Below are positions 17,253 through 28,000 of a stretch of DNA of 64,000 nt, one piece after another (the first letter of the stretch is position 1; each line of letters begins with the position of its first letter). The position numbers were made by a program, and so were the translations under genes. This DNA is from Candidatus Peregrinibacteria bacterium (GTDB taxonomy: Bacteria > Patescibacteriota > Gracilibacteria > UBA1369): the NCBI GenBank assembly GCA_020851415.1, contig JADZCU010000004.1, positions 62,001 through 126,000 on the forward strand, read 5' to 3'. A model generated the notes under the pieces. That model ran no database searches, was not told the DNA's origin, and was given only the letters and a program-made list of their open reading frames with translations.

Positions 17253-18437
17253 TTATTCAATGATCTTGGATACTACACCAGCACCTACCGTACGACCACC
17301 TTCACGGATAGCGAAGCGTACACCTTGATCAAGAGCGATAGGAGCACCAAGTGTTACTACCATCTTGATGTTATCACCTGGCATAACCATTTCTACGCCA
17401 GCTGGAAGTTCAATGTTACCTGTTACGTCAGTTGTACGGATGTAGAACTGAGGTTTGTAACCCTTGAAGAATGGAGTATGACGACCACCTTCATCTTTAG
17501 TCAAAATATATACTTCACCTTCGAACTTTGTGTGAGGCTTGATTGAGCCTGGTTTACAAATTACCTGACCACGGAGGATTTCTTCACGTTCAATACCACG
17601 GAGGAGAAGACCAACGTTATCACCAGCCTGACCCTGATCAAGAAGTTTCTTGAACATTTCAACACCAGTTACTACTACTTTGCGAGTAGCGTTGATACCA
17701 ATGATTTCTACTTCTTCGTTAATCTTTACAACACCTGTGTCGATACGACCAGTTGCTACTGTACCGCGTCCTTTAATAGAGAACACGTCTTCAACAGGCA
17801 TAAGGAATGGTTTGTCTAATTCACGTTTTGGATCCGGGATATAGCTATCGAGAGCGTCGAGAAGATCCTGAATACATTTAGTAGCTTCTGGATCTGTTGG
17901 ATTTTCGAGAGCCTTTAGAGCTGAACCGCGGATGAATGGAGTTTTGTCACCATCGAAACCGTATTTCTTGAGAAGTTCACGTACTTCCATTTCTGAAAGT
18001 TCTGCGATTTCCGGGTCAGCCATATCCATCTTGTTCATAAACACAACGATGTATGGAACGTTTACCTGGTTAGCCAAAAGGATGTGCTCACGAGTCTGTG
18101 GCATTGGACCATCAGCAGCTGAAACTACGAGGATGGCACCGTCCATCTGAGCAGCACCTGTAATCATGTTCTTTACGTAGTCGGCATGTCCTGGACAGTC
18201 AACGTGTGCGTAGTGACGTTTTTCTGTTTCGTATTCCTGATGTGAAGTAGCGATAGTAATACCACGTGCCTTTTCTTCTGGAGCGTTATCGATATCATCG
18301 TACTTGCGAGCTTTCGCTAAACCTTTTTGAGCACAATAAAATGTGATTGCAGCAGTGAGGGTTGTTTTTCCATGATCTACGTGACCGATGGTACCAACGT
18401 TTACGTGTGTCTTATTTCTATTGAATACGTCTGCCAT
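17253..18437 (-). CDS. tuf: Elongation factor Tu
   Basis: EF-Tu brings aminoacyl-tRNA to the ribosome using GTP. The 394-residue protein is full length, with G1 GHVDHGKT at residues 18-25, switch [10 protein letters not shown], the NKMD guanine-specificity motif and the domain 2/3 segments ([31 protein letters not shown]). It is the first gene of the ribosomal operon and has its own upstream region of about 350 bases. Confidence 0.98.
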   Translation of the reverse strand: MADVFNRNKTHVNVGTIGHVDHGKTTLTAAITFYCAQKGLAKARKYDDIDNAPEEKARGITIATSHQEYETEKRHYAHVDCPGHADYVKNMITGAAQMDGAILVVSAADGPMPQTREHILLANQVNVPYIVVFMNKMDMADPEIAELSEMEVRELLKKYGFDGDKTPFIRGSALKALENPTDPEATKCIQDLLDALDSYIPDPKRELDKPFLMPVEDVFSIKGRGTVATGRIDTGVVKINEEVEIIGINATRKVVVTGVEMFKKLLDQGQAGDNVGLLLRGIEREEILRGQVICKPGSIKPHTKFEGEVYILTKDEGGRHTPFFKGYKPQFYIRTTDVTGNIELPAGVEMVMPGDNIKMVVTLGAPIALDQGVRFAIREGGRTVGAGVVSKIIE

Positions 18438-18499
18438 AACAATTTTAGAATTAAAGAATGTTTATTAATATGTACTTTTGTTGAGTCTAAGGGAAAACC

Positions 18500-18527
18500 C
18501 TTATATTGCCCTCTTTTGCAAGAGCAA
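18500..18527 (-). promoter_or_regulatory. Candidate tuf promoter
   Basis: On the minus strand, TTGCTC (18522-18527) and TATAAG (18500-18505) are separated by 16 bases and lie about 63 bases upstream of the tuf ATG. This is a reasonable sigma-70 match, but it was identified only by eye. Confidence 0.4.
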
Positions 18528-18785
18528 TGCGAAGAGATACTAGTCGAATTTTTTACTCAAAGCAAGAGAATTTTTCAATTAAATTTCAGTGTGTTAGTTC
18601 AAGTGATGGGGGGCGGGCGGGGTGGCTTGAGGCGGAAAATTTTTGCATTGGATATGACGTTTGTTTTTGAACCCTGGGGTTTACCAAAATAAGAGCTCAT
18701 TATTTTTGATATTTGTTATGAAATGTATACGTCATTGGAAATTTAGAGGGGTGAGAGGAGCTCTTTAGTAGATGTGCTTGGGATC
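18528..18785. other. Gene-free stretch upstream of tuf
   Basis: No credible gene is seen between the fusA terminator and the tuf promoter candidate. The stretch holds a G-rich run on the plus strand (18608-18622, a 6-G, a 3-G and a 4-G run separated by single C's) and an 8-base inverted repeat AAGAGCTC (18691-18698) / GAGCTCTT (18758-18765). A further 7-base pair is ATGACGT / ACGTCAT. A plus-strand open frame here overlaps the tuf start and is rejected. Confidence 0.5.
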
Positions 18786-18787
18786 AC

Positions 18788-18815
18788 AAAAACCCCCACG
18801 CGAAGTGGGGGTTAT
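18788..18815 (-). terminator. Rho-independent terminator after fusA
   Basis: AACCCCCAC (18791-18799) pairs with GTGGGGGTT (18805-18813) around GCGAA. On the minus strand the stem is followed by a T-run, 32 bases downstream of the fusA stop. This separates fusA from the tuf operon. Confidence 0.85.
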
Positions 18816-18846
18816 TTGCCAGTGTAAGAGCTGAATCCGCTAATAA

Positions 18847-20922
18847 TTATTTAGCTGAACGTTCAGCGATGATTTTTTCCGAGATATTGTTTGGGGTTTT
18901 GTCGTAGCGTTCAAACTCCATGGCGTATGATGAGCGGCCTTGAGAAATGGAACGGAGGTCAGTTGCGTAACCGAACATTTCTGAAAGTGGTACGTATGCG
19001 TGAATTACTTTGGCGATACCACGTGCTGTTGTTTCGTAGATCTGACCGCGTTTTGAAGAGAGGTTACCCATTACGTCTCCGAAGAACTCTTCTGGAGTCA
19101 CTACTTCTACTTTCATGATTGGTTCAAGGATAACCGGTTTAGCGGCGCGAGCACCTTTCTGGAAAGCGAGTGATCCGGCGATTTTGAACGCAAGTTCGGA
19201 TGAATCCACGTCATGGTATGAACCATCGAGAAGTTCGATGAGGACGTCTACCACTGGATACCCGGCGAGGATACCACGAGTCAAAGCTTCTTTGATACCT
19301 TTATCTACAGCTGGGATGTATTCACGAGGGATACGTCCACCTACTACTTTGTTTACGAACTCATAGCCTTTACCTACTTCATTTGGCTTGATGTTGATGA
19401 TAACGTGACCATACTGACCACGGCCACCGGACTGTTTTACATACTTTTCTTCAGCTTCCGCTTCTGTCTGAATTGTTTCACGGTATGCAACCTGTGGGCG
19501 ACCGATATTGGCTTCTACTTTGAATTCGCGTTTCATACGGTCAACGATAATTTCAAGATGAAGTTCACCCATACCAGCGATAAGTGTCTGAGAAGTTTCT
19601 GGATCTGTCTTAACCTGGAATGTTGGATCTTCTTCAGCGAGTTTTTGGAGAGCGATACCCATCTTTTCCTGGTCAGCTTTTGTCTTTGGTTCGATAGCGA
19701 TCTGGATAACAGGTTCTGGGAATGTGATGGATTCGAGGATGATTGGTTTGTCGATGTCACAGAGAGTGTGGCCTGTGAAAGTTGCTTTCAAACCTACAGT
19801 TGCAGCGATATCACCGGCGTGTACTTCTTTGATTTCTTCACGTTGGTTAGCGTGCATCTGGAGGAGACGGCTGATACGTTCTTTGTCTCCTTTTGTTGAG
19901 TTGTATACGTAGCTACCTGCGGCAAGCTTACCTGAATATACACGGAAGAATGCGAGTTTTCCCACGAATGGATCTGTAGCGATTTTGAATACGAGAGCTG
20001 AGAATGGTTCGCTATCAACCGGTTTGCGTTCTTCTGTTTCGCCGGTGTCAGGGTTTGTACCGTGGAATGATTTGATGTCGAGAGGTGATGGGAGGTATGC
20101 ATTTACACCATCGAGTACCAACTGTACGCCCATGTTTGCGAGGGAACTTCCACAGAATACCGGGTAGAGTTTGCCGGCAATACAGCTCTTACGGATACTT
20201 TTTTTGAGTTCTTCGATAGAGATTTCCTGAGCGTTCAAGAATTTGTCGATAAGTTCATCGTCATTTTCTGCTACGCGTTCTACTAATGTTTGGCGATATT
20301 CAGCAACTTTCTCTTTCATATCTTCCGGCATTGGTACTTCAACGTGTTTTTCACCGTGTTTGCCTTCGAACTTCCAGCATTTGTTTTCGAGGATGTCGAT
20401 GATTGCCGAGAAGCTGCTTTCTTCACCAACCGGGAGTTGTACTGCTACAGCGTTTGGGCTGAGACGGTCGTGAATTGATTTCAAACTCATATAGAAGTCT
20501 GCACCAATTTTGTCCATTTTATTGATGTAGGCCATACGTGGAACATTATATTTATCAGCCTGGCGCCATACGGTCTCTGATTGTGGTTCTACACCTTGTG
20601 AACCGTCGAAAACCACTACACCACCATCGAGTACACGGAGTGAGCGTTCTACTTCAGCGGTAAAGTCTACGTGCCCTGGAGTATCGATAATGTTGTATCG
20701 GCATTCTTTCCAGCGGCATGTTGTTGCGGCTGAAGTGATGGTGATACCACGTTCACGTTCCTGTTCCATCCAGTCCATGGTTGCTGCACCTTCGTGCACT
20801 TCACCAATTTTATAATTACGTCCTGTGTAAAACAGTACGCGTTCTGTTGTTGTAGTTTTTCCCGCATCGATGTGGGCGATAATTCCGAAATTACGGAGCT
20901 TACCAAGGTCTTCTTGTTCCAT
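18847..20922 (-). CDS. fusA: Elongation factor G
   Basis: EF-G drives GTP-dependent translocation. The 691-residue protein is full length: G1 AHIDAGKT at residues 16-23, [18 protein letters not shown], and domains II-V ending in the [16 protein letters not shown] segment. In many bacteria it lies directly between rpsG and tuf. Here it has its own promoter and terminator and is split from rpsL-rpsG by about 3 kb of other genes. Confidence 0.98.
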   Translation of the reverse strand: MEQEDLGKLRNFGIIAHIDAGKTTTTERVLFYTGRNYKIGEVHEGAATMDWMEQERERGITITSAATTCRWKECRYNIIDTPGHVDFTAEVERSLRVLDGGVVVFDGSQGVEPQSETVWRQADKYNVPRMAYINKMDKIGADFYMSLKSIHDRLSPNAVAVQLPVGEESSFSAIIDILENKCWKFEGKHGEKHVEVPMPEDMKEKVAEYRQTLVERVAENDDELIDKFLNAQEISIEELKKSIRKSCIAGKLYPVFCGSSLANMGVQLVLDGVNAYLPSPLDIKSFHGTNPDTGETEERKPVDSEPFSALVFKIATDPFVGKLAFFRVYSGKLAAGSYVYNSTKGDKERISRLLQMHANQREEIKEVHAGDIAATVGLKATFTGHTLCDIDKPIILESITFPEPVIQIAIEPKTKADQEKMGIALQKLAEEDPTFQVKTDPETSQTLIAGMGELHLEIIVDRMKREFKVEANIGRPQVAYRETIQTEAEAEEKYVKQSGGRGQYGHVIINIKPNEVGKGYEFVNKVVGGRIPREYIPAVDKGIKEALTRGILAGYPVVDVLIELLDGSYHDVDSSELAFKIAGSLAFQKGARAAKPVILEPIMKVEVVTPEEFFGDVMGNLSSKRGQIYETTARGIAKVIHAYVPLSEMFGYATDLRSISQGRSSYAMEFERYDKTPNNISEKIIAERSAK

Positions 20923-20951
20923 ATATGTAAATTATTAAAAAGGGCTTTGGT

Positions 20952-20979
20952 ATTATAGGTATTGCGGTTATGAAGTCAA
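20952..20979 (-). promoter_or_regulatory. fusA promoter
   Basis: On the minus strand, TTGACT (20974-20979) and a perfect TATAAT (20952-20957) are separated by 16 bases, about 30 bases before the fusA ATG. The leader between them and the ATG is A/T-rich with no Shine-Dalgarno motif. Confidence 0.7.
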
Positions 20980-21032
20980 GGGAATGCATTTTTGTGCTAT
21001 GATGCAGCTGTAGCCATTTAATACAAATACTT

Positions 21033-21497
21033 ATGAAAGATCTTGTTGGAAAGAAAGCCCCGGATTTTAAACTGATGAATGATGAAGGCAAGGAAACTTC
21101 TTTGGCAGATTATAAAGGGAAGATGGTTTTGTTGTACTTTTATCCAAAAGATATGACGCCGGGATGTACTACCGAAGCGTGCACTTTGCGAGATCGAATG
21201 AACGATTTGAAAGCTTTGAATGTTGTGGTTTTGGGAGTGAGTGCCGATTCTGTAGAATCGCATAAAAAATTTAAGGCAAAAGAGCGTTTGAACTTTCCAT
21301 TGCTTTCAGATCCTGACCGAAAGGTTTTGGAGGCTTATAGTGTGTGGAGAGAAAAATCTATGTATGGCAGACTCTTTATGGGTATTGTGCGAGAATCTTT
21401 TTTGATAGATAAAAATGGGATAGTCGTAAAGCACTACAACAAAGTGAAGCCTGCTGAACATGCTCAGGAAGTGATTGATGATGTGAAGGCTCTGTAG
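21033..21497 (+). CDS. bcp: Peroxiredoxin of the Bcp/PrxQ type
   Basis: It reduces peroxides through cysteine chemistry in the cytoplasm. The 154-residue protein has the thioredoxin-fold start (KKAPDFKLMNDEGKETSLAD), YFYPKDMTPGCTTEAC with the peroxidatic Cys45 and a likely resolving Cys50 in the PrxQ spacing, and RESFLIDKNGIV near the end. It is transcribed divergently from fusA, with 110 bases between the two starts. Confidence 0.93.
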   Translation: MKDLVGKKAPDFKLMNDEGKETSLADYKGKMVLLYFYPKDMTPGCTTEACTLRDRMNDLKALNVVVLGVSADSVESHKKFKAKERLNFPLLSDPDRKVLEAYSVWREKSMYGRLFMGIVRESFLIDKNGIVVKHYNKVKPAEHAQEVIDDVKAL

Positions 21498-21502
21498 TGT
21501 TG

Positions 21503-22231
21503 TTAGGTGGTTTCTTCCGGCATCAGATACAGAGGAACATTTAGGCCATATGACTCGATGGCTTTGAGTATGTCTGGAGTCGCTATCGCGTCATCTACTT
21601 CGACATCGAGTACCGGATTTCGTCCTTTTAACACCATTTGTATGGTTGTTGATCCTTCAATTTCTTCAATTGATAAATGGGGAATGTGGGCTTGAATTAA
21701 GTGACGAATTGCTTTTTGTCGTACTGAAAAAGTTTGTTCTTCGCTGAGTTTGAGAATGTCACTTACTTTTGTTATGGCCACAATCGGATGCGGGCTGTAA
21801 CGGGGATGTTGCTCTGGGTATAAGTGATTCAGGCCGATGGCTAGAAGTTTGTCATCGCCAAAGGGGAGTATGGAAAAGGCTCGGTTTCTTTTTCTGGGAT
21901 CAATGAGGACGCCTGGTTTGATTTTTAAAGCGGCCATGCGGAGGTGATTGAAAACATCTTCTGTTTGTGCTCGGCCTTCTTCGTGATTTTTTGGAGACTC
22001 CGGGATGATATATATCAGGGATGCACTTTTTGCTTTGTGAAACTCTTCAAGGCCGTTGCTTACTGCATCATGAAATTCGGAAGCATTTTGGGGATTTGCT
22101 TGGTCGGGGAGTGTTTTTATTGTTGCAGCCAGTTTGGCATATGGGCAAACATAACCGCCGTTGATGCGATGATCTTCTACGATCATGTGGATCATGTCGC
22201 CCGGTGTTGGATTTTCCGGTAATTTGCTCAT
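21503..22231 (-). CDS. Unknown protein with a CPYAK motif
   Basis: I do not recognise this 242-residue protein with confidence. It is soluble, with a GGYVCPYAK motif around residues 25-33, a central HPRYSPHPIVAI stretch and an acidic C-terminus. The CPYAK motif faintly recalls uncharacterised families that carry a CP(F/Y) motif (YqcI/YcgG-like, DUF6875-like), but that is a weak resemblance. It lies downstream of hflX with a 37-base gap and may be cotranscribed with it. Confidence 0.75.
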   Translation of the reverse strand: MSKLPENPTPGDMIHMIVEDHRINGGYVCPYAKLAATIKTLPDQANPQNASEFHDAVSNGLEEFHKAKSASLIYIIPESPKNHEEGRAQTEDVFNHLRMAALKIKPGVLIDPRKRNRAFSILPFGDDKLLAIGLNHLYPEQHPRYSPHPIVAITKVSDILKLSEEQTFSVRQKAIRHLIQAHIPHLSIEEIEGSTTIQMVLKGRNPVLDVEVDDAIATPDILKAIESYGLNVPLYLMPEETT

Positions 22232-22268
22232 AAGTTCACTTTGGTATTACAAAGAGAGCCTATTTTGC

Positions 22269-23429
22269 TTATTTTTTGTCTTTTGTCAATATTCGCTTGG
22301 CGATTGTTTTTTTGAGTTCATCTATGCCTTCGCCGCTGTAGGTGGAGATGAAACAGGGGTGGAAAATTTTGTACTCTTTTGCCAGCTCTTCTGGTTTGAT
22401 ATCGATGGCTGAAGCTTTATCCATTTTGTTGAAGACATAGATGGCCGGTTTGTGGAGTGCTTCGATTTTGGCCAGTATGTCGTTTACTATGGCAATTTTT
22501 TCTTCGCGGCGCGGGTCGGTGATGTCTATAACGTGGAGGAGGAGATCAGCTTCGATGGTTTCTTCCAATGTGGATTGGAAAGAGTTGATGAGGGTTGTAG
22601 GTAGATCTTGAATGAAACCGATGGTATCTGAGATGAGAACGAAATTTTGATAGTTGGGAGTTTCGTTTGCTGTGTCAGATGGATTTTCCAGGAGCATTTT
22701 GCCGACGCGAGTGTCTAGGGTGGCGAAGAGCTTGTCCGCTGCGTATGCGCCTTTTTGGGTGAGGGCGTTGAGCAGGCTGGTTTTGCCGGCGTTGGTGTAG
22801 CCGATGATACCGATGGTTTTGATGTCCTGGCGTCTGCGGCCGGCGCGGTGGAGTTTGCGAACGCGTTTGCAGTCGTCGAGTTCTGCTTTGATGCGTCTTT
22901 CCATCTTGGCTAGATGACGTTTCATGAACTCGGTGTTGGTTTCTCCAACACCTTTGGTTCCGATACCACCACCCTGGCGGGAGAGTTGCATACCCATACC
23001 AAATATTCTTGGGCCCATGTGTTTGATACTAGCCAGCTCTATTTCTAATTTGGCTTCACGAGTTGTGGCGTGTTTTTGGAATATTTTTAAAATTACATCA
23101 ATACGATCCCAAGCCTCCAGATGTCCTTTGGCCTTCTTGCCTGCGGCTTCACGCAGGAGTTCGTTGAGGTTGTAGGTTTGCTGGGGTTTGAGTTCGTTGT
23201 TGATGATGAGGATGTTGGCATCCAAACTTTTGCTTTCTTCAATGATTTCCTGAAGTTTACCGCTCCCTATGTAGGTGCGGTAATCAGGAGTACTACGTTT
23301 TTGAATTCTTTTGACCAGTACGACACCACCGTAGGTCTTGATGAGACTTTCGGCTTCTGCCATATGATATTCAGCGTCTTCTTTGGAGAAAGTGTGAGGG
23401 ATGCAGTCTACGAGTATTGCTTTGAGCAT
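22269..23429 (-). CDS. hflX: GTPase HflX
   Basis: HflX is a ribosome-associated GTPase that splits stalled or stress-arrested 70S ribosomes. The 386-residue protein has the HflX N-terminal domain with the Gly-rich loop (SRQGGGIGTKGVGETNTE near 150-167) and then the G domain with G1 GYTNAGKTS (about 210-218). G3 DTIGF with the family's DLPTTLINSFQSTLEE segment and G4 NKMD follow. It is 8 bases downstream of the DoxX-like gene, suggesting cotranscription. Confidence 0.95.
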   Translation of the reverse strand: MLKAILVDCIPHTFSKEDAEYHMAEAESLIKTYGGVVLVKRIQKRSTPDYRTYIGSGKLQEIIEESKSLDANILIINNELKPQQTYNLNELLREAAGKKAKGHLEAWDRIDVILKIFQKHATTREAKLEIELASIKHMGPRIFGMGMQLSRQGGGIGTKGVGETNTEFMKRHLAKMERRIKAELDDCKRVRKLHRAGRRRQDIKTIGIIGYTNAGKTSLLNALTQKGAYAADKLFATLDTRVGKMLLENPSDTANETPNYQNFVLISDTIGFIQDLPTTLINSFQSTLEETIEADLLLHVIDITDPRREEKIAIVNDILAKIEALHKPAIYVFNKMDKASAIDIKPEELAKEYKIFHPCFISTYSGEGIDELKKTIAKRILTKDKK

Positions 23430-23437
23430 GAGGTCGT

Positions 23438-23842
23438 TTATTTCTTTTTTCCGAGAACGCAGCTACCGAAACTGTTGCCGGAAAGTGCAAAGAAAGTGGA
23501 TATAGCGAAGAGTGTCATTACGTATTCGAAGCCGCCGTTGCTCATGTCGAAACCTTTTGGAAGGTGGACCATGAAGAAGGCACCAAGCATTACGATTGAG
23601 ATGAAAGCGCCGCCTGTTCTGGTAACGATGTCTTTTGTGAATGCGCCAACAAATACCAGGAGACCGCCGAAGAATTCAGCGCAGGCTACAAGTAATGCAA
23701 CGATGTAGGGTAGTTTTGCTGCTCCGGCAAAAGCGTCGAGCATTCCAAACTTTTGTGCACCGTGATACATGAATACTGCTGCGAGTGCTACGCGTAGGAA
23801 CCAGTGAGCGTGTACGGAGGGATTATTGAGCTTGTCTTTCAT
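23438..23842 (-). CDS. DoxX-family membrane protein
   Basis: This 134-residue protein has about four transmembrane segments. It shows the DoxX-like pattern of an N-terminal FLRVALAAVFMYHGAQKF helix with Gly/His, then ACAEFFGGLLVFVGAFT. Members of this family are small membrane proteins, often of unknown or redox-related function. It is the first gene before hflX, with an ATG start and a pyrimidine-rich leader. Confidence 0.85.
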   Translation of the reverse strand: MKDKLNNPSVHAHWFLRVALAAVFMYHGAQKFGMLDAFAGAAKLPYIVALLVACAEFFGGLLVFVGAFTKDIVTRTGGAFISIVMLGAFFMVHLPKGFDMSNGGFEYVMTLFAISTFFALSGNSFGSCVLGKKK

Positions 23843-23889
23843 AGGTTGAGAAATTATAAATAAGTTTTGTGTGTAAACAATACTCGTCT

Positions 23890-23919
23890 AATATACTATA
23901 AAAATCATAGTGAAGTAAA
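23890..23919 (-). promoter_or_regulatory. Candidate promoter for doxX-hflX
   Basis: On the minus strand, TTTACT (23914-23919) and TATATT (23890-23895) are separated by 18 bases and lie about 48 bases before the DoxX start. It is a plausible but imperfect sigma-70 match. Confidence 0.35.
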
Positions 23920-24023
23920 TAATGCGTAGCTGGTAAGAGACCGGTGTTTTTCTGATGCGATATTGGATGGGGCGGGGGAACTTGGGATTGTGTTTGGGAG
24001 CAAAAGATACAAAATTTGATATC

Positions 24024-24050
24024 AAAAAAGCCCCGACTGGCGGGGCTTTT
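24024..24050 (-). terminator. Terminator after rpsG
   Basis: GCCCCG (24030-24035) pairs with CGGGGC (24041-24046), extended by AAAA/TTTT. On the minus strand a T-run follows. It lies 35 bases after the rpsG stop and ends the rpoB-ssb-rpoC-rpsL-rpsG unit. Confidence 0.85.
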
Positions 24051-24084
24051 GAATGTTTGAATATTGCCGGATTGAGCTGCGCTC

Positions 24085-24537
24085 TTAGTATTTAGCGTAG
24101 TGAGCGAAAGCTTTGTTGGCCTGTGCCATTTTGATAGTATCTTCTTTCTTTTTGATGGCTGCGCCTTCGTTGTTCATGGCGAGCATGAGTTCACTAGCGA
24201 GTTTCTTAGCCATAGGAGCGTTACGTTTGCTGCGGGCAGCGCCGAGGATCCAACGGAAAGCAAGCATTAACTGACGTTCTGGTTTTACTTCGACCGGGAT
24301 TTGGTATACAGCTCCACCGATACGTTTAGCACGTACTTCTACTGCAGGTTTGATATTGTCGATTGCAGCTTCGAAAAGTTTTTCAGGAGCTTTGTCGTTC
24401 TTGCCGATGATCTCCAAAGTGTCTTTGAAGATTTTGCGAGCTACGTTTTTTTTGCCCTGCTTCATGATGTAGTTGATAAACTTTTCTTGAAGTGGGTTAG
24501 ATCCTTCTGGAATGTATACACAGCGCTTCTGTGGCAT
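24085..24537 (-). CDS. rpsG: 30S ribosomal protein S7 (uS7)
   Basis: S7 nucleates the 30S head and contacts E-site tRNA. The 150-residue sequence has KFINYIMKQGKKNVARKIF, EVRAKRIGGAVYQIPVEVKP and RWILGAARSKRNAPMAKKLA of the family. Length is near normal. It follows rpsL by 29 bases. Confidence 0.97.
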   Translation of the reverse strand: MPQKRCVYIPEGSNPLQEKFINYIMKQGKKNVARKIFKDTLEIIGKNDKAPEKLFEAAIDNIKPAVEVRAKRIGGAVYQIPVEVKPERQLMLAFRWILGAARSKRNAPMAKKLASELMLAMNNEGAAIKKKEDTIKMAQANKAFAHYAKY

Positions 24538-24566
24538 CTCGTTTTAGTTATTAAAGTAGATAAGAT

Positions 24567-24995
24567 TTATTTAGCAGCGGCACCAGCTTTTGGACGTTTA
24601 TTTCCATAAAGTGAGCGACCCTGTCTGCGGCTTTGAACACCTTGAGTATCGAGTTTTCCGCGAACGATGTGGTAGCGGACACCTGGCAAATCTTTTACAC
24701 GACCGCCACGTACGAGTACCACGCTGTGTTCCTGTAAGTTGTGACCTTCACCAGGGATGTAAGCGATAACTTCCACGCCGTTGGTTAAACGTACACGGGC
24801 AACTTTACGGAGAGCGGAGTTCGGCTTTTTAGGTGTTGTTGTGTAAACCTTCAAGCATACTCCACGGCGCTGCGGTGCAGCTAAATACAAAGATGTATTT
24901 TTGAGTGAGTTGAAATTTTTCTGCAATGCAGGTGCTTTACTTTTGCGTTTTACTGCTTTGCGTGGGTTGCGAACTAATTGATTGATTGTTGGCAT
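24567..24995 (-). CDS. rpsL: 30S ribosomal protein S12 (uS12)
   Basis: S12 controls decoding accuracy. The sequence has [13 protein letters not shown], the fidelity loop [39 protein letters not shown] and [12 protein letters not shown]. The segment around residues 25-40 matches the usual long N-terminal form, and 142 residues is slightly above the common 124-137. It is 82 bases downstream of rpoC. Confidence 0.97.
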   Translation of the reverse strand: MPTINQLVRNPRKAVKRKSKAPALQKNFNSLKNTSLYLAAPQRRGVCLKVYTTTPKKPNSALRKVARVRLTNGVEVIAYIPGEGHNLQEHSVVLVRGGRVKDLPGVRYHIVRGKLDTQGVQSRRQGRSLYGNKRPKAGAAAK

Positions 24996-25077
24996 TGAGT
25001 ATTTTGGATGAAATGCTTGCCTAATTTACATAAGGATTGCCCCGATTGCAAGGTTTTTTTGACGGGGATCGACTTTT

Positions 25078-28000
25078 TTAGATTACCGGGAGTTCGTACA
25101 TGGTTGCTGTCTGGGCTTCCATTGGTTGAGCCTGAAGACGTGAGCTTTTGCCTGATTGTTTGATGATCTGGCTCAAAATCTCCGGATGACGTTTGCGGTA
25201 TGTTTCACCTGCAGGGATAAGTTTACCGATAATTACGTTTTCTTTAAGACCTGCGAGTTGATCCATTTTGTTGGTTGTTGAGGCTTCAACCAGTACGCGA
25301 ATTGTTTCCTGGAATGATGCTGCGGACAACCATGAGTCTGTACAGAGAGATACACGTGTGAGACCAAGGAGGAGACGGTCGGCTTTTGCCGGTGTTTTGC
25401 CTTCAGCCAAAAGGCTCTTGTTCATTTCTTCGAATGTCATGATGTCTGCAAGTTCACCAGGGAGGAACGGTGTGTTACCTGAATCCAAAACGCGAACTTT
25501 TGAGAGCATCTGACGAGCGATGATTTCGATGTGTTTGTCGTTGATAGTCTGACCTTGTGAAGCATAGATACTCTGTACTTCAGTCATGATGTATTTTTGT
25601 ACAGTGTAGAGGTCGGTGAGACGCATGAGTTCACGGAGGTTGTAGTGACCTGATGTGAGAGCTTCACCACGTTTTACTTTCTTGTTGTTGGTTACTTTGA
25701 GAGTCTTGCCGAATGGAATCTTGTATGTGCGTTCAACAACTCCTTCACTGAGAACTGTGATGTTACCGTTAGCGATTTCTTTGATTTTTCCGGCAACTGA
25801 AGCGCGGATTACGCTCTTGTTTGGACCTTTTGCGATTACATCTTTTTCTTTTACTTTATCGCCAACCTTTACGATTGGGTTGTAATCAGCCAAAACCATG
25901 TGTTCACTTTCGATTGGTTCTTCTGAAGTGACAGTGATTTCCGTGTTGCTGTTCTTGTGGTGAATTTTTACGACACCGCTGATTTCTGTGAGAACGGCAG
26001 GACTCTTTGGAGTACGAGCTTCGAAGAGTTCTTCAACACGTGTGAGACCCTGGGTAATATCACCTTCACCGGCTACACCACCCATGTGGAATGTACGCAT
26101 GGTGAGCTGTGTACCTGGTTCACCGATTGACTGAGCTGCGATAATACCAACGGCTGTACCGATTTCTACTGTCTTGTTTGTACCAAGATCTTTACCATAA
26201 CATTTCATACAGATACCACCACGTGTCTGACATGTCATTACTGAACGTACCTTGACCATGTCGACTTTCTTTTCGGTGATAACTTTCAACATTTCTTTGT
26301 CGATTTCTTCGTCTTTTTCGAGTAATACTTCACCGGATTTCTGATCAACCACCGCTTCAGCGAGTACACGACCGTAGATACGTGTTTCGAATTTTTCACC
26401 GATGCGTACTGACTCTTCACGAGTTACGGTGTGAGCTGCGAGTGAGCCACAATCGTATTCTTTGATGATGATGTCCTGTACTGCGTCAACCAAACGACGT
26501 GTGAGGTAACCAGCTTCAGCAGTTTTCAGAGCTGTATCTGATTTACCTTTACGTCCACCGTGCGTAGCAATGAAGTACTCAAGAATGGAGAATCCTTCTT
26601 TGAGGTTGGATTTGATTGGGAGCTCGATAGTGCGACCAGCAGGGTTAGCTACGAGACCTTTGATTCCACAGAGCTGTGTGATCTGACCCCAGTTACCACG
26701 GGCTCCGGAGTTGATCATGTAGTGAAGATCGTTTTCAGGGAGAATGCCTTTTACCATTTCTACCGTTACGTCAGATTTTGTCTGTGACCATACTTTGATG
26801 GCATGGTTGTAACGTTCGTCGTCGGTAATGAGACCTTTGTTGTAGTAGTCAGTAATTACTTTTACGCGATCTGTTGCTTTGTCGATAATCGCGCCTTTTG
26901 CATCCGGTACTACCATGTCGTCAGCACCGATGGAAAGACCTGACTGAGTGGCAAAGTAGAAACCCATGCGCTTGAGATCGTCTGTTACGTGAGCTGTAAT
27001 TTCTGTACCGAAACGTTCATATACTTCTGAAATGAGTTCACTTAATTGTTTCTTGCCTATAGTTTCGTTGATGAAACCGTATTCTTGAGGCATGAAGCTG
27101 TTGAAAATGGCACGACCAACAGTTGTTTCTTTGATTTCACCGTTGATACGGATGCCGATTTTTGCCTGAAGATGTACGTGACCAAGCTGGTAAGCAATCA
27201 TTGCTTCATTTAAGTCAGCAAAGATCAAACCTTCACCGTTTTTGCCTTCGGTTAATTTTGTGAGGTAGTAGCAACCGAGTACCATGTCCTGAACTGGAGT
27301 TACGATAGGTTCACCGGCGGATGGTTTGAGAAGGTTGTGTGAGGAAACCATGAGCTCACGTGACTCTTTCTGTGCCTGTTGTGAGAGTGGTACGTGTACG
27401 GCCATCTGATCTCCATCGAAGTCGGCGTTGAACGCTGTACAAACGAGTGGGTGGATTTGAATAGCTTTTCCTTCAACGAGTACCGGCTGGAAAGCCTGGA
27501 TACCAAGACGGTGAAGTGTTGGAGCACGGTTGAGGAGCACGTAACGGTCACGAGTTACTTCTTCGAGGATGTCCCATACTTCTTTACGACCAGCCTGGAT
27601 AAGTTTTTCTGCGCTCTTGATGTTGTGAGCAAATCCGTCACGGATGAGTTTTCCAATAACGAATGGTTTGAAGAGTTCAAGAGCCATTGATTTTGGAAGA
27701 CCACATTGGTGAAGTTTGAGTTTTGGACCTACCACGATTACTGAACGACCGGAGTAATCCACACGTTTACCAAGGAGGTTCTGACGGAAGCGACCTTGTT
27801 TACCTTTCAACATGTCTGAAAGGGAGCGGAGCTTGCGTTTGTCACCTGAGTTGAAAACTGTTTTTCCCTGACGTGCGCTGTTGTTTAAGAGTGTATCAAC
27901 AGCTTCCTGGAGCATACGTTTTTCGTTGCGGCAGATTACTTCCGGAGCACCGATAGCCATAAGTCTCTTTAAGCGGTTGTTGCGGTTGATAACGCGGCGA

